DNA of 64,000 bases from Rubrobacter_A sp965214435 (GTDB lineage: Bacteria > Actinomycetota > Rubrobacteria > Rubrobacterales > Rubrobacteraceae): the NCBI GenBank assembly GCA_965214435.1, contig OZ243960.1:1302001-1366000 (forward strand). The letters run 5' to 3'. The position numbers and the translations under genes are program-made. Below, one piece after another: positions 34,153-42,459 of the stretch. Numbering within the stretch: the first letter of the stretch is position 1; every line of letters starts with the position of its first letter. The notes beneath the pieces are model-generated. The model did no database searches and was not told the DNA's origin. It saw only the letters and a program-made list of their open reading frames with translations.

Positions 34153-34980
34153 TTAGCGAGCAAGCTTATCCAAGAACTGCTCCACCTCCTGCATCGTATT
34201 GAGCACGTAGTCGGCGGCGGTGGTCCGCCCGGCTACCTCCGGGTCGTCGGCGTGGCCCACGAAGATACCGATGCCTCCTGGGGAAGTCTCCGAGAGAGCC
34301 TCGAAAGCATCCTCGTCTGTTGTATCGTCGCCCAGGTACATAGGTACAATGTCGTCGCGGTCGAGCTTCAGGGTTTCGAGCAGGTACAGGACAGCCTTTC
34401 CCTTATCCCAGTCTATCTTTGGTTGCACCTCGTAGACCATCTTGCCGGGCGTCATCTTCAGGTCGTCGGGACGCTCATCGAGGAGGTCGTCCACGGTAGC
34501 TTTAATATTTTGCTGCTCGTCTTCGGATACGAGCCGGTAGTGGACCGCCACCGAAGCCTTTTTAGGTTCGACCGATGCACCCTCGATGTCGCCCGTTTCT
34601 TTTTCCAGCCGCGCCTTTACCTCTTCTATGAGGTCCTCGAAGCCGGTGCCCGCGCCGTGCTCGATGGTGCCTTCGTCGGGGCTCCAGATATCGAAGCCGT
34701 GGCTGCCGGCCACGATCAGGTTGTCTAAACCCATCAACTCCTGCACCACCGCCCGGTCCCGCCCGCTGACCACGCACACCACGCACCGCTCCGCCAGCCC
34801 CCGGACGGCCTCCTGCATGCTCTCGGAGATAGTGGCGTCCTCCGGCCGGTCCACTATGGGGGTTAGCGTACCGTCGTAGTCGAGGAACACGGCGGGCGTC
34901 TTTCCGGCCAGACGCTGGTCTATCTCTTCGCCGTTGTTCAGGGTGTGCGGGAGGTCCCCGATCTGGTTATCCACGGCCAC
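34153..34980 (-). CDS. otsB: Trehalose-6-phosphate phosphatase
   Basis: A 275-residue HAD phosphatase. Motif I is VFLDYDGTLTPIV with D34 (nucleophile) and D36, motif II is CVVSGRD, and motif IV is YLGDDTTDEDAF; the OtsB cap contains AGSHGFDIW and MVYEVQP. It converts trehalose-6-phosphate to trehalose. No otsA (trehalose-6-phosphate synthase) is nearby; the partner is elsewhere or the phosphate ester arises from another route. It lies 24 bp behind the HAD gene 35005-35763. Confidence 0.93.
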   Translation of the reverse strand: MAVDNQIGDLPHTLNNGEEIDQRLAGKTPAVFLDYDGTLTPIVDRPEDATISESMQEAVRGLAERCVVCVVSGRDRAVVQELMGLDNLIVAGSHGFDIWSPDEGTIEHGAGTGFEDLIEEVKARLEKETGDIEGASVEPKKASVAVHYRLVSEDEQQNIKATVDDLLDERPDDLKMTPGKMVYEVQPKIDWDKGKAVLYLLETLKLDRDDIVPMYLGDDTTDEDAFEALSETSPGGIGIFVGHADDPEVAGRTTAADYVLNTMQEVEQFLDKLAR

Positions 34981-35004
34981 TCCTCTTGTTGTCGTAACAA
35001 GTAA

Positions 35005-35763
35005 TCATTTCGCGACACGTCTCCCCCCGGCTTCCTCGATCCTCTCGTGGACCACGTCGGCTAATGCCTCCGGGTCATCCACGACCCAGCGAGGGTCTAG
35101 ACCGTCCGCCGCTTGTACACCCTTGCGGGTAATGTCGGTCGGTACGGCCACGACCGACATCCCGGCCGCAACTCCTGCCTGAATACCGGCGGCGGAGTCC
35201 TCGACCACCAGGAACTCCTCCGGCGGGACGCCCATCTTCTTCGCGGTGAGAAGGTCTATCTCCGGGTCGGGCTTGCCGCGCTCCACGTCGTCCATGGTCA
35301 CGACCACGTCAAAGACGTCTTCGATGCCGAGCACGGAGAGGACGCGCTCGACCTGGCTTAGATGGGACATGGTGGCGCACGCCGTCGGGTAGCCTTCTTT
35401 ACGTAGCTCGTGCAGCATCGCGATGTTCCGCGGGTACCGCTTTTCGAGGAGCAGGTCGGAGTCCTTTAGAAGCTCCTCGTAGAACCCGCGCCGGATGCGC
35501 ACGAGCGCCTGCCACGGCTCCTCTTCCTCCCCGGTATCACCCACGCGTTCGCGGAGGGCGTCCTCCAGACCGAAGCGGTCTATCATGGCCTCGGCGACCT
35601 CTTGGCGGGAGTGGCCCACCAGGTCGTCGGAGTAGGCGGCGATGACGTCTTCCTCGGAGACCTCGGGGTTTAGCTCCTGGACGGCGTGGGCGTGGGAGAT
35701 GGCTTTGATCTCCTCGGTCTCCACCAACGTGCCGTCCAGGTCGAAAATTACGGCGGATATCAT
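35005..35763 (-). CDS. HAD-IA hydrolase, beta-phosphoglucomutase-like
   Basis: A 252-residue HAD enzyme with D8-x-D10 in FDLDGTLVE, a helical cap (about 18-95), motif II TACATMSH, and motif III/IV GKPDPEIDLL and VVEDSAAGIQAGVAAGM. The KPDP and EDS signatures are shared by beta-phosphoglucomutases and sugar-phosphate phosphatases. Because a GH65 phosphorylase in the same gene series would release beta-glucose-1-phosphate, a mutase role (to glucose-6-phosphate) is attractive but unproven. It lies 34 bp after glpD and 24 bp before otsB. Confidence 0.8.
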   Translation of the reverse strand: MISAVIFDLDGTLVETEEIKAISHAHAVQELNPEVSEEDVIAAYSDDLVGHSRQEVAEAMIDRFGLEDALRERVGDTGEEEEPWQALVRIRRGFYEELLKDSDLLLEKRYPRNIAMLHELRKEGYPTACATMSHLSQVERVLSVLGIEDVFDVVVTMDDVERGKPDPEIDLLTAKKMGVPPEEFLVVEDSAAGIQAGVAAGMSVVAVPTDITRKGVQAADGLDPRWVVDDPEALADVVHERIEEAGGRRVAK

Positions 35764-35797
35764 CCGGGGTCTTTCAGTGTCATCCCCCCTCCCCTCT

Positions 35798-37528
35798 CTA
35801 GGCTCCGGCCGACTGACGCTCGCGGAACTGCTTCGGGTTGTAACGCTCGATCCACTCGCGGTACTCCCGGATCTCGCGCTCGACCCGCTCCTCGTCCCAC
35901 CCGAGGTGTTTCGCGGCGACCTCGGCTACCGCCTCGTCCACGTCGAGGGCGACGTTCGCGTCGTAGCCGACCATCGAGCGCCGGAGAAGCACGTCGGCCA
36001 GAGTCTCGGCCATCTCTTCCCGGAAAGCCCAGATAACCTCGGCCCCGATAATGCCGTTCTCCACGGTCGCCGGGGAGGTCAGAGGCTCCAGGAGGTCCGG
36101 GTCGTCTCCGGCGAGGGCGAGTACCTCCGAAGCCCGGGTCCCGTAAACTTTCAAGAGCCGCTTGGAGATCACCTCGGGTATGCTCGTCGCGGCCTTGAAC
36201 CCTTCGGCGTATGCGTCGAAGTCGGAAGTATTGCCGCCGGGGAGCGGGACCTTGCGGGCCTGGCTCTTGGGCGCTTTGCGGCCGAGCTTTTTAAAGACGG
36301 CGTCGGTCGTCTGGCGGCTCAGGTTCAGGTAGGTAGTCAGCTTGCCCCCGATAATCGAGATGAGCCCTCCATACTGCGGCATCTGGAGGCTCGCATTCTT
36401 GACCTTACCTCCGGCGGCGGAGCCGCCCTTGGCGTGGTCGAAGACGACGTGGCTCCTCGTTACGCCGCCCGTTTCGCCCTCCGGGTTGTACGGCAGCGGC
36501 CTCACGCCGGAGTAGGTGAATAGCACGTCCTCGCGGCGGAGGTTCGCCCGTGGGATGACGTAGTTGGTCTCGTCGAGGAGGTACTGTATTTCGTCCTCGG
36601 TGGCTTCCACGTGGTCGAGGTTCTCCTCGTAGCGGATGTCGGTCGTGCCGATCAGGTACCGACCGTTCCACGGCACGATAAAGTACGGCCGCCCGTCCGC
36701 GCGGGCCTCGACGTACAGCGCCTCGTTCTCGGGCGCGCCGGGGAACGGGTCCACGACGAGGTGGCTGCCCTTGGTACCGCCCATAAAGCGGCCGGCGTCC
36801 TCTTCGCCCTGATGCGGTTGCAACTGTTCGAGGACCTCGTCCACCCAGGGACCGGCGACGTTCACTGTAACCGCCGCCCGCGCCGTATAACTCTCGCCCC
36901 CGAGTACGTCGGTGAACTCTACGCCCTTGACGTCGTCACCTTCCATCAGGAGGCGGTCGACGTTCGCGTAGGTAATGACGGTCGCACCGTGGTCGTAGGC
37001 GGAGACGGCGTTCTCGACGGCTACCCTCTCAGCGTACTCGACCTGGGCGTCGTAGTAGAAGGCGGCGGCTTTAAGGCCTTCGGGGTTGAGGCCGGGTTCC
37101 CGCTCCTGGGTCTGCTGCCGGCTGAACATCTTGTGGTTCTCCATGCTTTTTTCAAAAGAGAGCACATCGTAAAGGGTCATGCCGAGCCGGACCATGAGCG
37201 GCCCGCGGGAGCCCCGGTCGTAGACGGGAACCAGGAATCCTAGCGGCCTCACGAGGTGCGGCGCCACGTGCAGGAGCGCCTCTCTATCTCTCAAAGACTC
37301 GCGCACGAGGGCGAACTCGTAGTGTTCGAGGTAGCGGAGGCCGCCGTGGATCAGGCGTGTCGCCCACTGGGTAGTCCCGCTCGAAACGTCTCCCTTGTCC
37401 AATAGCAGTACGCTCAGGCCCCGCATGGCTGCGTCGCGGGCTATACCCGAACCGTTGATGCCGGCCCCGATCACGATCAGGTCGAACTGCCGGTTACCCA
37501 GACTTTCCAAAGATCTTTCGCGATTCAT
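35798..37528 (-). CDS. glpD: FAD-dependent glycerol-3-phosphate dehydrogenase (GlpD family)
   Basis: Oxidises sn-glycerol-3-phosphate to dihydroxyacetone phosphate at the membrane, passing electrons to quinone. The 576-residue protein has the FAD fingerprint VIGAGINGSGIARDAAMRG (19-37), SSGTTQWATRLIHGGLRYLE, PYFIVPWNGRYLIGTTD, IISIIGGKLTTY and a C-terminal helical domain of DAO_C type (about 440-560). In erythritol-type pathways a GlpD paralogue (EryB) oxidises a tetritol phosphate, so the substrate could be other than glycerol-3-phosphate given the neighbours. It starts 4 bp after the GpsA-like gene. Confidence 0.92.
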   Translation of the reverse strand: MNRERSLESLGNRQFDLIVIGAGINGSGIARDAAMRGLSVLLLDKGDVSSGTTQWATRLIHGGLRYLEHYEFALVRESLRDREALLHVAPHLVRPLGFLVPVYDRGSRGPLMVRLGMTLYDVLSFEKSMENHKMFSRQQTQEREPGLNPEGLKAAAFYYDAQVEYAERVAVENAVSAYDHGATVITYANVDRLLMEGDDVKGVEFTDVLGGESYTARAAVTVNVAGPWVDEVLEQLQPHQGEEDAGRFMGGTKGSHLVVDPFPGAPENEALYVEARADGRPYFIVPWNGRYLIGTTDIRYEENLDHVEATEDEIQYLLDETNYVIPRANLRREDVLFTYSGVRPLPYNPEGETGGVTRSHVVFDHAKGGSAAGGKVKNASLQMPQYGGLISIIGGKLTTYLNLSRQTTDAVFKKLGRKAPKSQARKVPLPGGNTSDFDAYAEGFKAATSIPEVISKRLLKVYGTRASEVLALAGDDPDLLEPLTSPATVENGIIGAEVIWAFREEMAETLADVLLRRSMVGYDANVALDVDEAVAEVAAKHLGWDEERVEREIREYREWIERYNPKQFRERQSAGA

Positions 37529-37532
37529 ATGC

Positions 37533-38624
37533 TTATGCCTTTCTTGCTTCGCTTGTCTTTACCCCCGGCTCGCCCCCGAAGAACGTCTCCCAGGGCATGT
37601 CGACCGGCTCGTCTTTCTCCACCACGTCATACAAATGGCGCATGAGCGGGAAGTCCTCCGGTGGGACGACCTCGCGTTCCGTGAGTCTTTCCAGAGCGCC
37701 GCCGATGACCCTTATGGCCGCGACCCCTTCCAGCGTTACCCCCTTCATCCGCTCGTTCTCGACCTCGGAGAATGGCACGCCCGCCCCGGCAAAGCGTCCC
37801 GCCTTTACGTTGCGCCCGCCCATGGTGGTCACGAACATGTCCCCGACGCCGGCCAGCCCGTATGCGGTCTCCGGCTCGCCGCCCAGAAGCTCCAACCACT
37901 GACCGAGCTCGCGCGTGCCCTGCCCGAAGAGTGCCGCCCCGTAGTTGTAGCGGCGGTACTTCGTGTCAGAATTACCCTCCTTATCTAGCAGCCCGTCCAT
38001 AAAACCCCCGCCAAAGGCGTAGCAGTTCTTGACCGCTGCGCATACCTCGCACCCGATAAAGTCCGTGCTGGTCCACACATGATAGTAGCCGGTGCGGAAC
38101 GTCGCCGCCAGTTTCTCCAGCGCGTCCGGGTCCTCGCCGGTAAAGACCACGCAGGTGTCGTGCCGGACCGCCACCTCCCCGGCGATGGCCGGTCCCGTAA
38201 TAGCCGACCAGGAGACCTGCTCCCTGAGACCCTCCGGTACTTCAGAGGCCAACACTTCGGGCAGGATGCTCAAGTTGCCATCGTCGTCGGCCTCCAACCC
38301 TTTCGTAACGGCGATCACCATCATCCCCGGCTTCAGGAGCGACGCTAGCTGCTCCCCGGCCCAGTGAGGCCCGAAAGAGTTAACCCCGCTCATCGCGACT
38401 TCGGCACCGTCGAATGCCTCCTCGGCCTCTTCTAGCTGGTAGGCTCGCACGCCATTGGGGACCTTGAGGTCCAGGTTCGGGTGAACGCCGGTCTCTTTGA
38501 TGGAGTCGATCACGTCGCGATCGAGGTGGGTGCCGACCAGACGCACCTCGTGGCCGTTATCCGTCAGCGGCCAGGCGAGGGCCGTAGCCATTATTCCAGC
38601 CCCCAGAACGCTTACAGTCGTCAC
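37533..38624 (-). CDS. NAD(P)-dependent glycerol-3-phosphate dehydrogenase (GpsA-like)
   Basis: A 363-residue cytoplasmic enzyme with N-terminal Rossmann motif VLGAGIMATALAWPL (5-19), VTKGLEADDDGN, ITGPAIAGEVA, catalytic Lys in CAAVKNCYA, and GLAGVGDMFVTTMGGRN, all GpsA landmarks. It normally interconverts DHAP and sn-glycerol-3-phosphate. It differs from housekeeping GpsA in having a Cys-rich GCEVCAAVKNC segment and a C-terminal extension, so it may act on another polyol phosphate. Its pairing with GlpD (4-bp gap) would set up an NADH-to-quinone shuttle if both use glycerol-3-phosphate. Confidence 0.88.
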   Translation of the reverse strand: MTTVSVLGAGIMATALAWPLTDNGHEVRLVGTHLDRDVIDSIKETGVHPNLDLKVPNGVRAYQLEEAEEAFDGAEVAMSGVNSFGPHWAGEQLASLLKPGMMVIAVTKGLEADDDGNLSILPEVLASEVPEGLREQVSWSAITGPAIAGEVAVRHDTCVVFTGEDPDALEKLAATFRTGYYHVWTSTDFIGCEVCAAVKNCYAFGGGFMDGLLDKEGNSDTKYRRYNYGAALFGQGTRELGQWLELLGGEPETAYGLAGVGDMFVTTMGGRNVKAGRFAGAGVPFSEVENERMKGVTLEGVAAIRVIGGALERLTEREVVPPEDFPLMRHLYDVVEKDEPVDMPWETFFGGEPGVKTSEARKA

Positions 38625-38726
38625 TCCTCTACCTCCCGTACGTCAGGTACTACGGTGTGCAGCCGACCGGACAAGTCTCCTCTCGGCTCCTTTCTACCGG
38701 CATCCCGGTTCCCAACCTCAAGTTTA

Positions 38727-38751
38727 CCGGGCCGTAATCTTCGCGGCCCGG
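38727..38751 (-). terminator. Terminator hairpin after the last FGGY kinase
   Basis: CCGGGCCG (38727-38734) and CGGCCCGG (38744-38751) pair perfectly around a 9-nt loop, in the gap between the kinase stop (38776) and the GpsA-like start (38624). It probably separates the polyol operon from the downstream genes. Confidence 0.65.
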
Positions 38752-38775
38752 CTCATACACAAAGTTTCTTTCGTC

Positions 38776-40341
38776 TCAAGCCTCCGCCTTCTCGCTGCCG
38801 GCTTCGTGGCGGGTCATCTCGTGCATCAGGTCCTTCATCTGCGGGTAGGTCTCGATGTACCGGTCCATGTAGAACTGGTACGCTTCGTGGGCCTCCTCGT
38901 TGGGCTCGATGGTGCGCTCCGTGTGGACCATGCTCTCGGTAGCCGTCGGTATGTCCGGGTGGATGCCGGCCCCGACCGACGCGATAATCGCCGAGCCCAG
39001 TACCGGCCCCTCGCTGACCTTTGTAAAGGAGATCGGCACATTCGAGACGTCGGCGTGCATCTGCATCCACAACCCGCTCTTGGCCGGACCACCGGAGACG
39101 ACGTTCAACCTCGGCTCGAAGCCGTGGCCGCGCATACTGCGGAAGATGTTCTCCGTACCGAAGCAGATGCCCTCGATGATCGCCCGGAATACATGTCCCG
39201 GAGTGTGACCTAGAGAGAGTCCCCAGAGAGCCCCGCGTACCAGCGGGTCGGTGTGGGGGGAGCGGTTGCCCTGGAAGTAGTCGAGCAGTACGAGCCCGTC
39301 GGAGCCTATCGGGATATTTTCGGCCATCTCGTTGAGTATTTCGTAGACGTCCACGCCACGCTCTTCGGCCTGCGCCGCCGCGTCCGCGGCGAACTGGTTT
39401 TTAAACCAGGCGACGATAGAGCCGGTGGAAGCCTGGCCGGCCTCGACCGTGTACTGGCCGGGGATCAGGGCGTCCGTGTAAGCACCCCAGAAGCCCGGAT
39501 CGTGGACGGGCTCCCCGGACTGCCCGATTATGACGTGCGAGGAGCCGGTGATGAGCGCTATCTTGCCCGGCTCGGTGACCCCGAGACCTATCGCACCCGC
39601 GTAGGCGTCCACGGCCCCTTCGGCCACCGGCGTACCTTCCTTGAGGCCGAGCTCTTTCGCCGCCTCTTTCGTAAGCCCCCCGACCACGGTGCCGAGGTCC
39701 ACCACGTCCTGTGGATACTTCTCCAGAAATTCCTCGAAGTTTATGGCGCTCAAGAGACTCTCCGGGAAGCCGCCGTTATCCCGGTCGTAGTAGAACTTCG
39801 AGCTAGCCATGTTAATAGAGGCTTTCCACTCGCCGGTGAGCTTCTGCATCAGCCAGTCGCCGCAGTCACAGATGTGCTTGGTGTTATTGTAGTTCTCCGG
39901 CTCGTTATCCTTTATCCAGAGCGCCTTGGGCAGCCCCCACTCGGCGGATACCGGACCGTAGCCGTTGTACTTCAGGGCGGCGTCGCTGGTCTGGGCGATA
40001 CGGTCCGCCTGGTCCGAGGCGCGGACGTCCATCCACATGATCGCCGGCCGCAAGTGCCGATCATTCCGGTCTACCACGACCACCGTAGAGGCCGTAGCGT
40101 CCGTCGAGATACCGGCTATATCCTCCGGCGAGATGCCGCCGTCCTGCATCGCTTTGTTGGTAGCCTCGACCAACGACGACCACCACGCGTCGGGGTCCTG
40201 CTCGGCCCACCCCGAGCGCGGAAACTTCGTCTCCCACTCTACGCTGTGGAAGACCACCGGCGTGCCCTCCTGGTCGAAGACGCCGACCCGGACACCCCCC
40301 GTCCCGAAGTCTATGCCCATCAAGTATGGTCCTTCAGCCAT
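38776..40341 (-). CDS. FGGY-family carbohydrate kinase (paralogue 1)
   Basis: From ATG 40341 the protein has 521 residues; a longer frame to 40389 lacks support. The N-terminal FGGY domain has GIDFGTGGVRVGVFD (phosphate 1 loop, about 9-23) and GWAEQDPDAWW. The C-terminal domain has ITGSSHVIIG and VSGGPAKSGLWMQM with the adenosine-binding GGP. The family phosphorylates polyols and ketoses (glycerol, ribulose, xylulose, erythritol). The sequence is neither a typical glycerol kinase nor xylulokinase, so the substrate is left open. It is highly similar along its whole length to the kinase at 47658-49226 and is the last gene before a terminator. Confidence 0.88.
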   Translation of the reverse strand: MAEGPYLMGIDFGTGGVRVGVFDQEGTPVVFHSVEWETKFPRSGWAEQDPDAWWSSLVEATNKAMQDGGISPEDIAGISTDATASTVVVVDRNDRHLRPAIMWMDVRASDQADRIAQTSDAALKYNGYGPVSAEWGLPKALWIKDNEPENYNNTKHICDCGDWLMQKLTGEWKASINMASSKFYYDRDNGGFPESLLSAINFEEFLEKYPQDVVDLGTVVGGLTKEAAKELGLKEGTPVAEGAVDAYAGAIGLGVTEPGKIALITGSSHVIIGQSGEPVHDPGFWGAYTDALIPGQYTVEAGQASTGSIVAWFKNQFAADAAAQAEERGVDVYEILNEMAENIPIGSDGLVLLDYFQGNRSPHTDPLVRGALWGLSLGHTPGHVFRAIIEGICFGTENIFRSMRGHGFEPRLNVVSGGPAKSGLWMQMHADVSNVPISFTKVSEGPVLGSAIIASVGAGIHPDIPTATESMVHTERTIEPNEEAHEAYQFYMDRYIETYPQMKDLMHEMTRHEAGSEKAEA

Positions 40342-40436
40342 TTCCCTCTCCTCCTTATCGGTATCCGGTCGCCGAGTAACTACCGGCAACCGGATGGTTT
40401 CCTCTTACCGGCTTTCCCCTCCGGCGTAGAGCTTAA

Positions 40437-41231
40437 CTAGTGCTTTGCGCCCGCCTCTTCCAGACGGCCTTCACGGAGCGCATCCAGGGATACGTCGTCG
40501 AGGCTCGTTACGACCAGGTCAGCGTTTGCTTCGGCTAAGGCGTCCTCGTCGTCGGCCCGCGCGAGGCCGAGCGCCGCCATCTCGCCGGCTTTGGCCGCCT
40601 GTACGCCGTTGGCGGCGTCCTCGACGACAAAGGAGTCTTCCGGTGAGGTCCCAAGCTCCTCAGCGGCGGTAGTGAAGATCATTGGGTGCGGCTTGCCCTG
40701 CTCGAAGTCGCGCCCCGAAACGTTAGCGTCCAGGATGTCGAGTAGGGTCGTCCCGGACTCTACGAAGTCGTAAGAAAGCCCCTCTTCTTTACAGAAGTCG
40801 TCCAGGTCTATGCGCTCCATAAAAGCGTTGGCGTTTTTGGACGAGGAGGCAGCGGCGATCACGAGGCCGGCATCCTTGACCGCGAGCACGAAGCGCAGGG
40901 CGTCCGGGTAGGCGTAGAACTCGTTGCGTTCGATCAGCTCGACGATCATCTCCTGCTTGCGGTCGCCATAGACCTGCGCCCGCTCTTCGGCGTCCGGCAC
41001 CTCGAAGTACTCCAGCGCCGCCTGCGCCCCGTCGTAGCGCGGCTTGCCGCTCATCTCCGACTGGTAGACCTCCGGCGTGAACTTGTCCGGCGAGTAGGAG
41101 GTCTGCTCCTGGATATCGCTCCACTCGTTCTCCATTAGCTGCTGCAAACCCTCGCGCCACGCCTGCTCGTGCGGCGAGTCCACCAGCACCCCGTCAACAT
41201 CAAAGACCGCACCCCTGAAACCATCCGCCAT
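40437..41231 (-). CDS. HAD-IA sugar phosphatase/beta-PGM-like protein
   Basis: A 264-residue HAD hydrolase with D11-x-D13 in FDVDGVLVDSP, motif II AAASSSKNAN, and GKPHPMIF and VVEDAANGVQAAKAGEM for motifs III/IV. The AASSSKN and EDAANG signatures are shared with beta-phosphoglucomutases. It is encoded between transaldolase and an FGGY kinase, so it may relieve sugar-phosphate accumulation or act as a mutase. It differs clearly from the HAD at 35005-35763. Confidence 0.82.
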   Translation of the reverse strand: MADGFRGAVFDVDGVLVDSPHEQAWREGLQQLMENEWSDIQEQTSYSPDKFTPEVYQSEMSGKPRYDGAQAALEYFEVPDAEERAQVYGDRKQEMIVELIERNEFYAYPDALRFVLAVKDAGLVIAAASSSKNANAFMERIDLDDFCKEEGLSYDFVESGTTLLDILDANVSGRDFEQGKPHPMIFTTAAEELGTSPEDSFVVEDAANGVQAAKAGEMAALGLARADDEDALAEANADLVVTSLDDVSLDALREGRLEEAGAKH

Positions 41232-41273
41232 TTCTTTCTCCTCTCCGCTAAACTTCCGTTACAGTTCCTCGCC

Positions 41274-42374
41274 CTACTGCTTAACCAGCTTGCGGCCCTT
41301 CTCGCGGATCTCGTCTAGCAACTCGTCGAACGAGTCCATGAACTTCGCAACCCCCTCTTTCTCCAGGGTCTCGGTGACGTCCTCGTAGTCCACACCGGCC
41401 TCGGCCAGGAGGCGCGGCAGCCTGCGGGCGTCGTTGATGCCCTCCTTGAGCGTCGAGCGGATCTCGGCGTGGCCCATCGTCGCCTCTAACGTCTCTGCCG
41501 GCATCGTGTTCACCGTGTCCGGGCCTACAAGGTTGTTGACGTAGATGGTGTCCGGGTAGTCAGGGTTCTTGGTCGAGGTCGAGGCCCACAGCGGACGCTG
41601 CTTGTTTGCGCCCTTGGACTCCAAAAACTCCCAATCGTCTCCGGCGAAGATCTCCTCGAACTCCACGTACGCGAGCTTGGCGTTTGCGATAGCCAACTGG
41701 CCCTTGAGGTCCGGCCTCCCGACATCGTCGAGCCGGTCGTCGCCCTCGGAGTCCACCCGGGAGACAAAGAAGCTCGCCACGCTCGCCACCCCGGACGGGT
41801 CTCCACCGGCGGCCACGAGCCGCTGCAAACCCCGGATGTACGCCTTCGCGACCGCCCTGTAGCGGTCCAGAGAGAAGATCAGGGTGACGTTCACGGACTT
41901 GCCCCTGGATATGACCTCCTCGATGGCCGCGAGACCCGGCTGCGTGGCGGGTATCTTGACCAGAAGGTTCTTACGGTCTACCGCCTCGTGCAACCTCATC
42001 GCCTCGTCGACGGTCTTTGGCGCGTCGTAGGCGAGGTCCGGGGAGACTTCCAGGGAGACGTAGCCATCTTTGCCGGCGGTCCGCTCGTAGACCGGGGCCA
42101 GGATGTCGCAGGCGTCCCGGATGTCCTTTATCGCGAGGCCCAGGAAGATCTCCTTCGGGTCATCCTCTTGTTTGTAGAGTTCTTCTAGCTGGTCGTCGTA
42201 GAGGCTGGACTCCGAGATGGCCTTCTGGAAGATGGTCGGGTTCGAGGTCACGCCCACGACGCCGTCCTCGATCATCTGGTGCAACGCGCCACCGTCGACC
42301 AGGTCGTCGCGGCTGATCGAATCTATCCAGATCCCCTGACCCAACTCCGCCGCCTTCTGCAAGTTCTCGTTCAC
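41274..42374 (-). CDS. tal: Transaldolase
   Basis: A 366-residue class I aldolase-type enzyme of the long actinobacterial transaldolase subfamily. Schiff-base Lys is in NLLVKIPAT (about 135-143); other landmarks are GVTSNPTIFQKAI (39-51), NVTLIFSLDRYRAV, SFFVSRVDSEGD and RPLWASTSTKNPDY. It transfers dihydroxyacetone units between sedoheptulose-7-phosphate and glyceraldehyde-3-phosphate. It follows transketolase on the same strand with an 85-bp gap that contains a GC-rich hairpin. Confidence 0.95.
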   Translation of the reverse strand: MNENLQKAAELGQGIWIDSISRDDLVDGGALHQMIEDGVVGVTSNPTIFQKAISESSLYDDQLEELYKQEDDPKEIFLGLAIKDIRDACDILAPVYERTAGKDGYVSLEVSPDLAYDAPKTVDEAMRLHEAVDRKNLLVKIPATQPGLAAIEEVISRGKSVNVTLIFSLDRYRAVAKAYIRGLQRLVAAGGDPSGVASVASFFVSRVDSEGDDRLDDVGRPDLKGQLAIANAKLAYVEFEEIFAGDDWEFLESKGANKQRPLWASTSTKNPDYPDTIYVNNLVGPDTVNTMPAETLEATMGHAEIRSTLKEGINDARRLPRLLAEAGVDYEDVTETLEKEGVAKFMDSFDELLDEIREKGRKLVKQ

Positions 42375-42403
42375 CGGCTATTCCTCCTTCTATATACACC
42401 TGC

Positions 42404-42432
42404 GGGACGGGAGCTTTAGTTTCTCCCGTCCC
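42404..42432. terminator. 10-bp hairpin between transketolase and transaldolase genes
   Basis: GGGACGGGAG (42404-42413) and CTCCCGTCCC (42423-42432) pair perfectly; TTTT follows on the plus strand only. In the direction of transcription (minus) there is no U tract, so it may be an mRNA-processing or partial attenuation element, not a full stop. Confidence 0.5.
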
Positions 42433-42459
42433 TTTTGCGCTACGAACTTCTCTAGCTCT

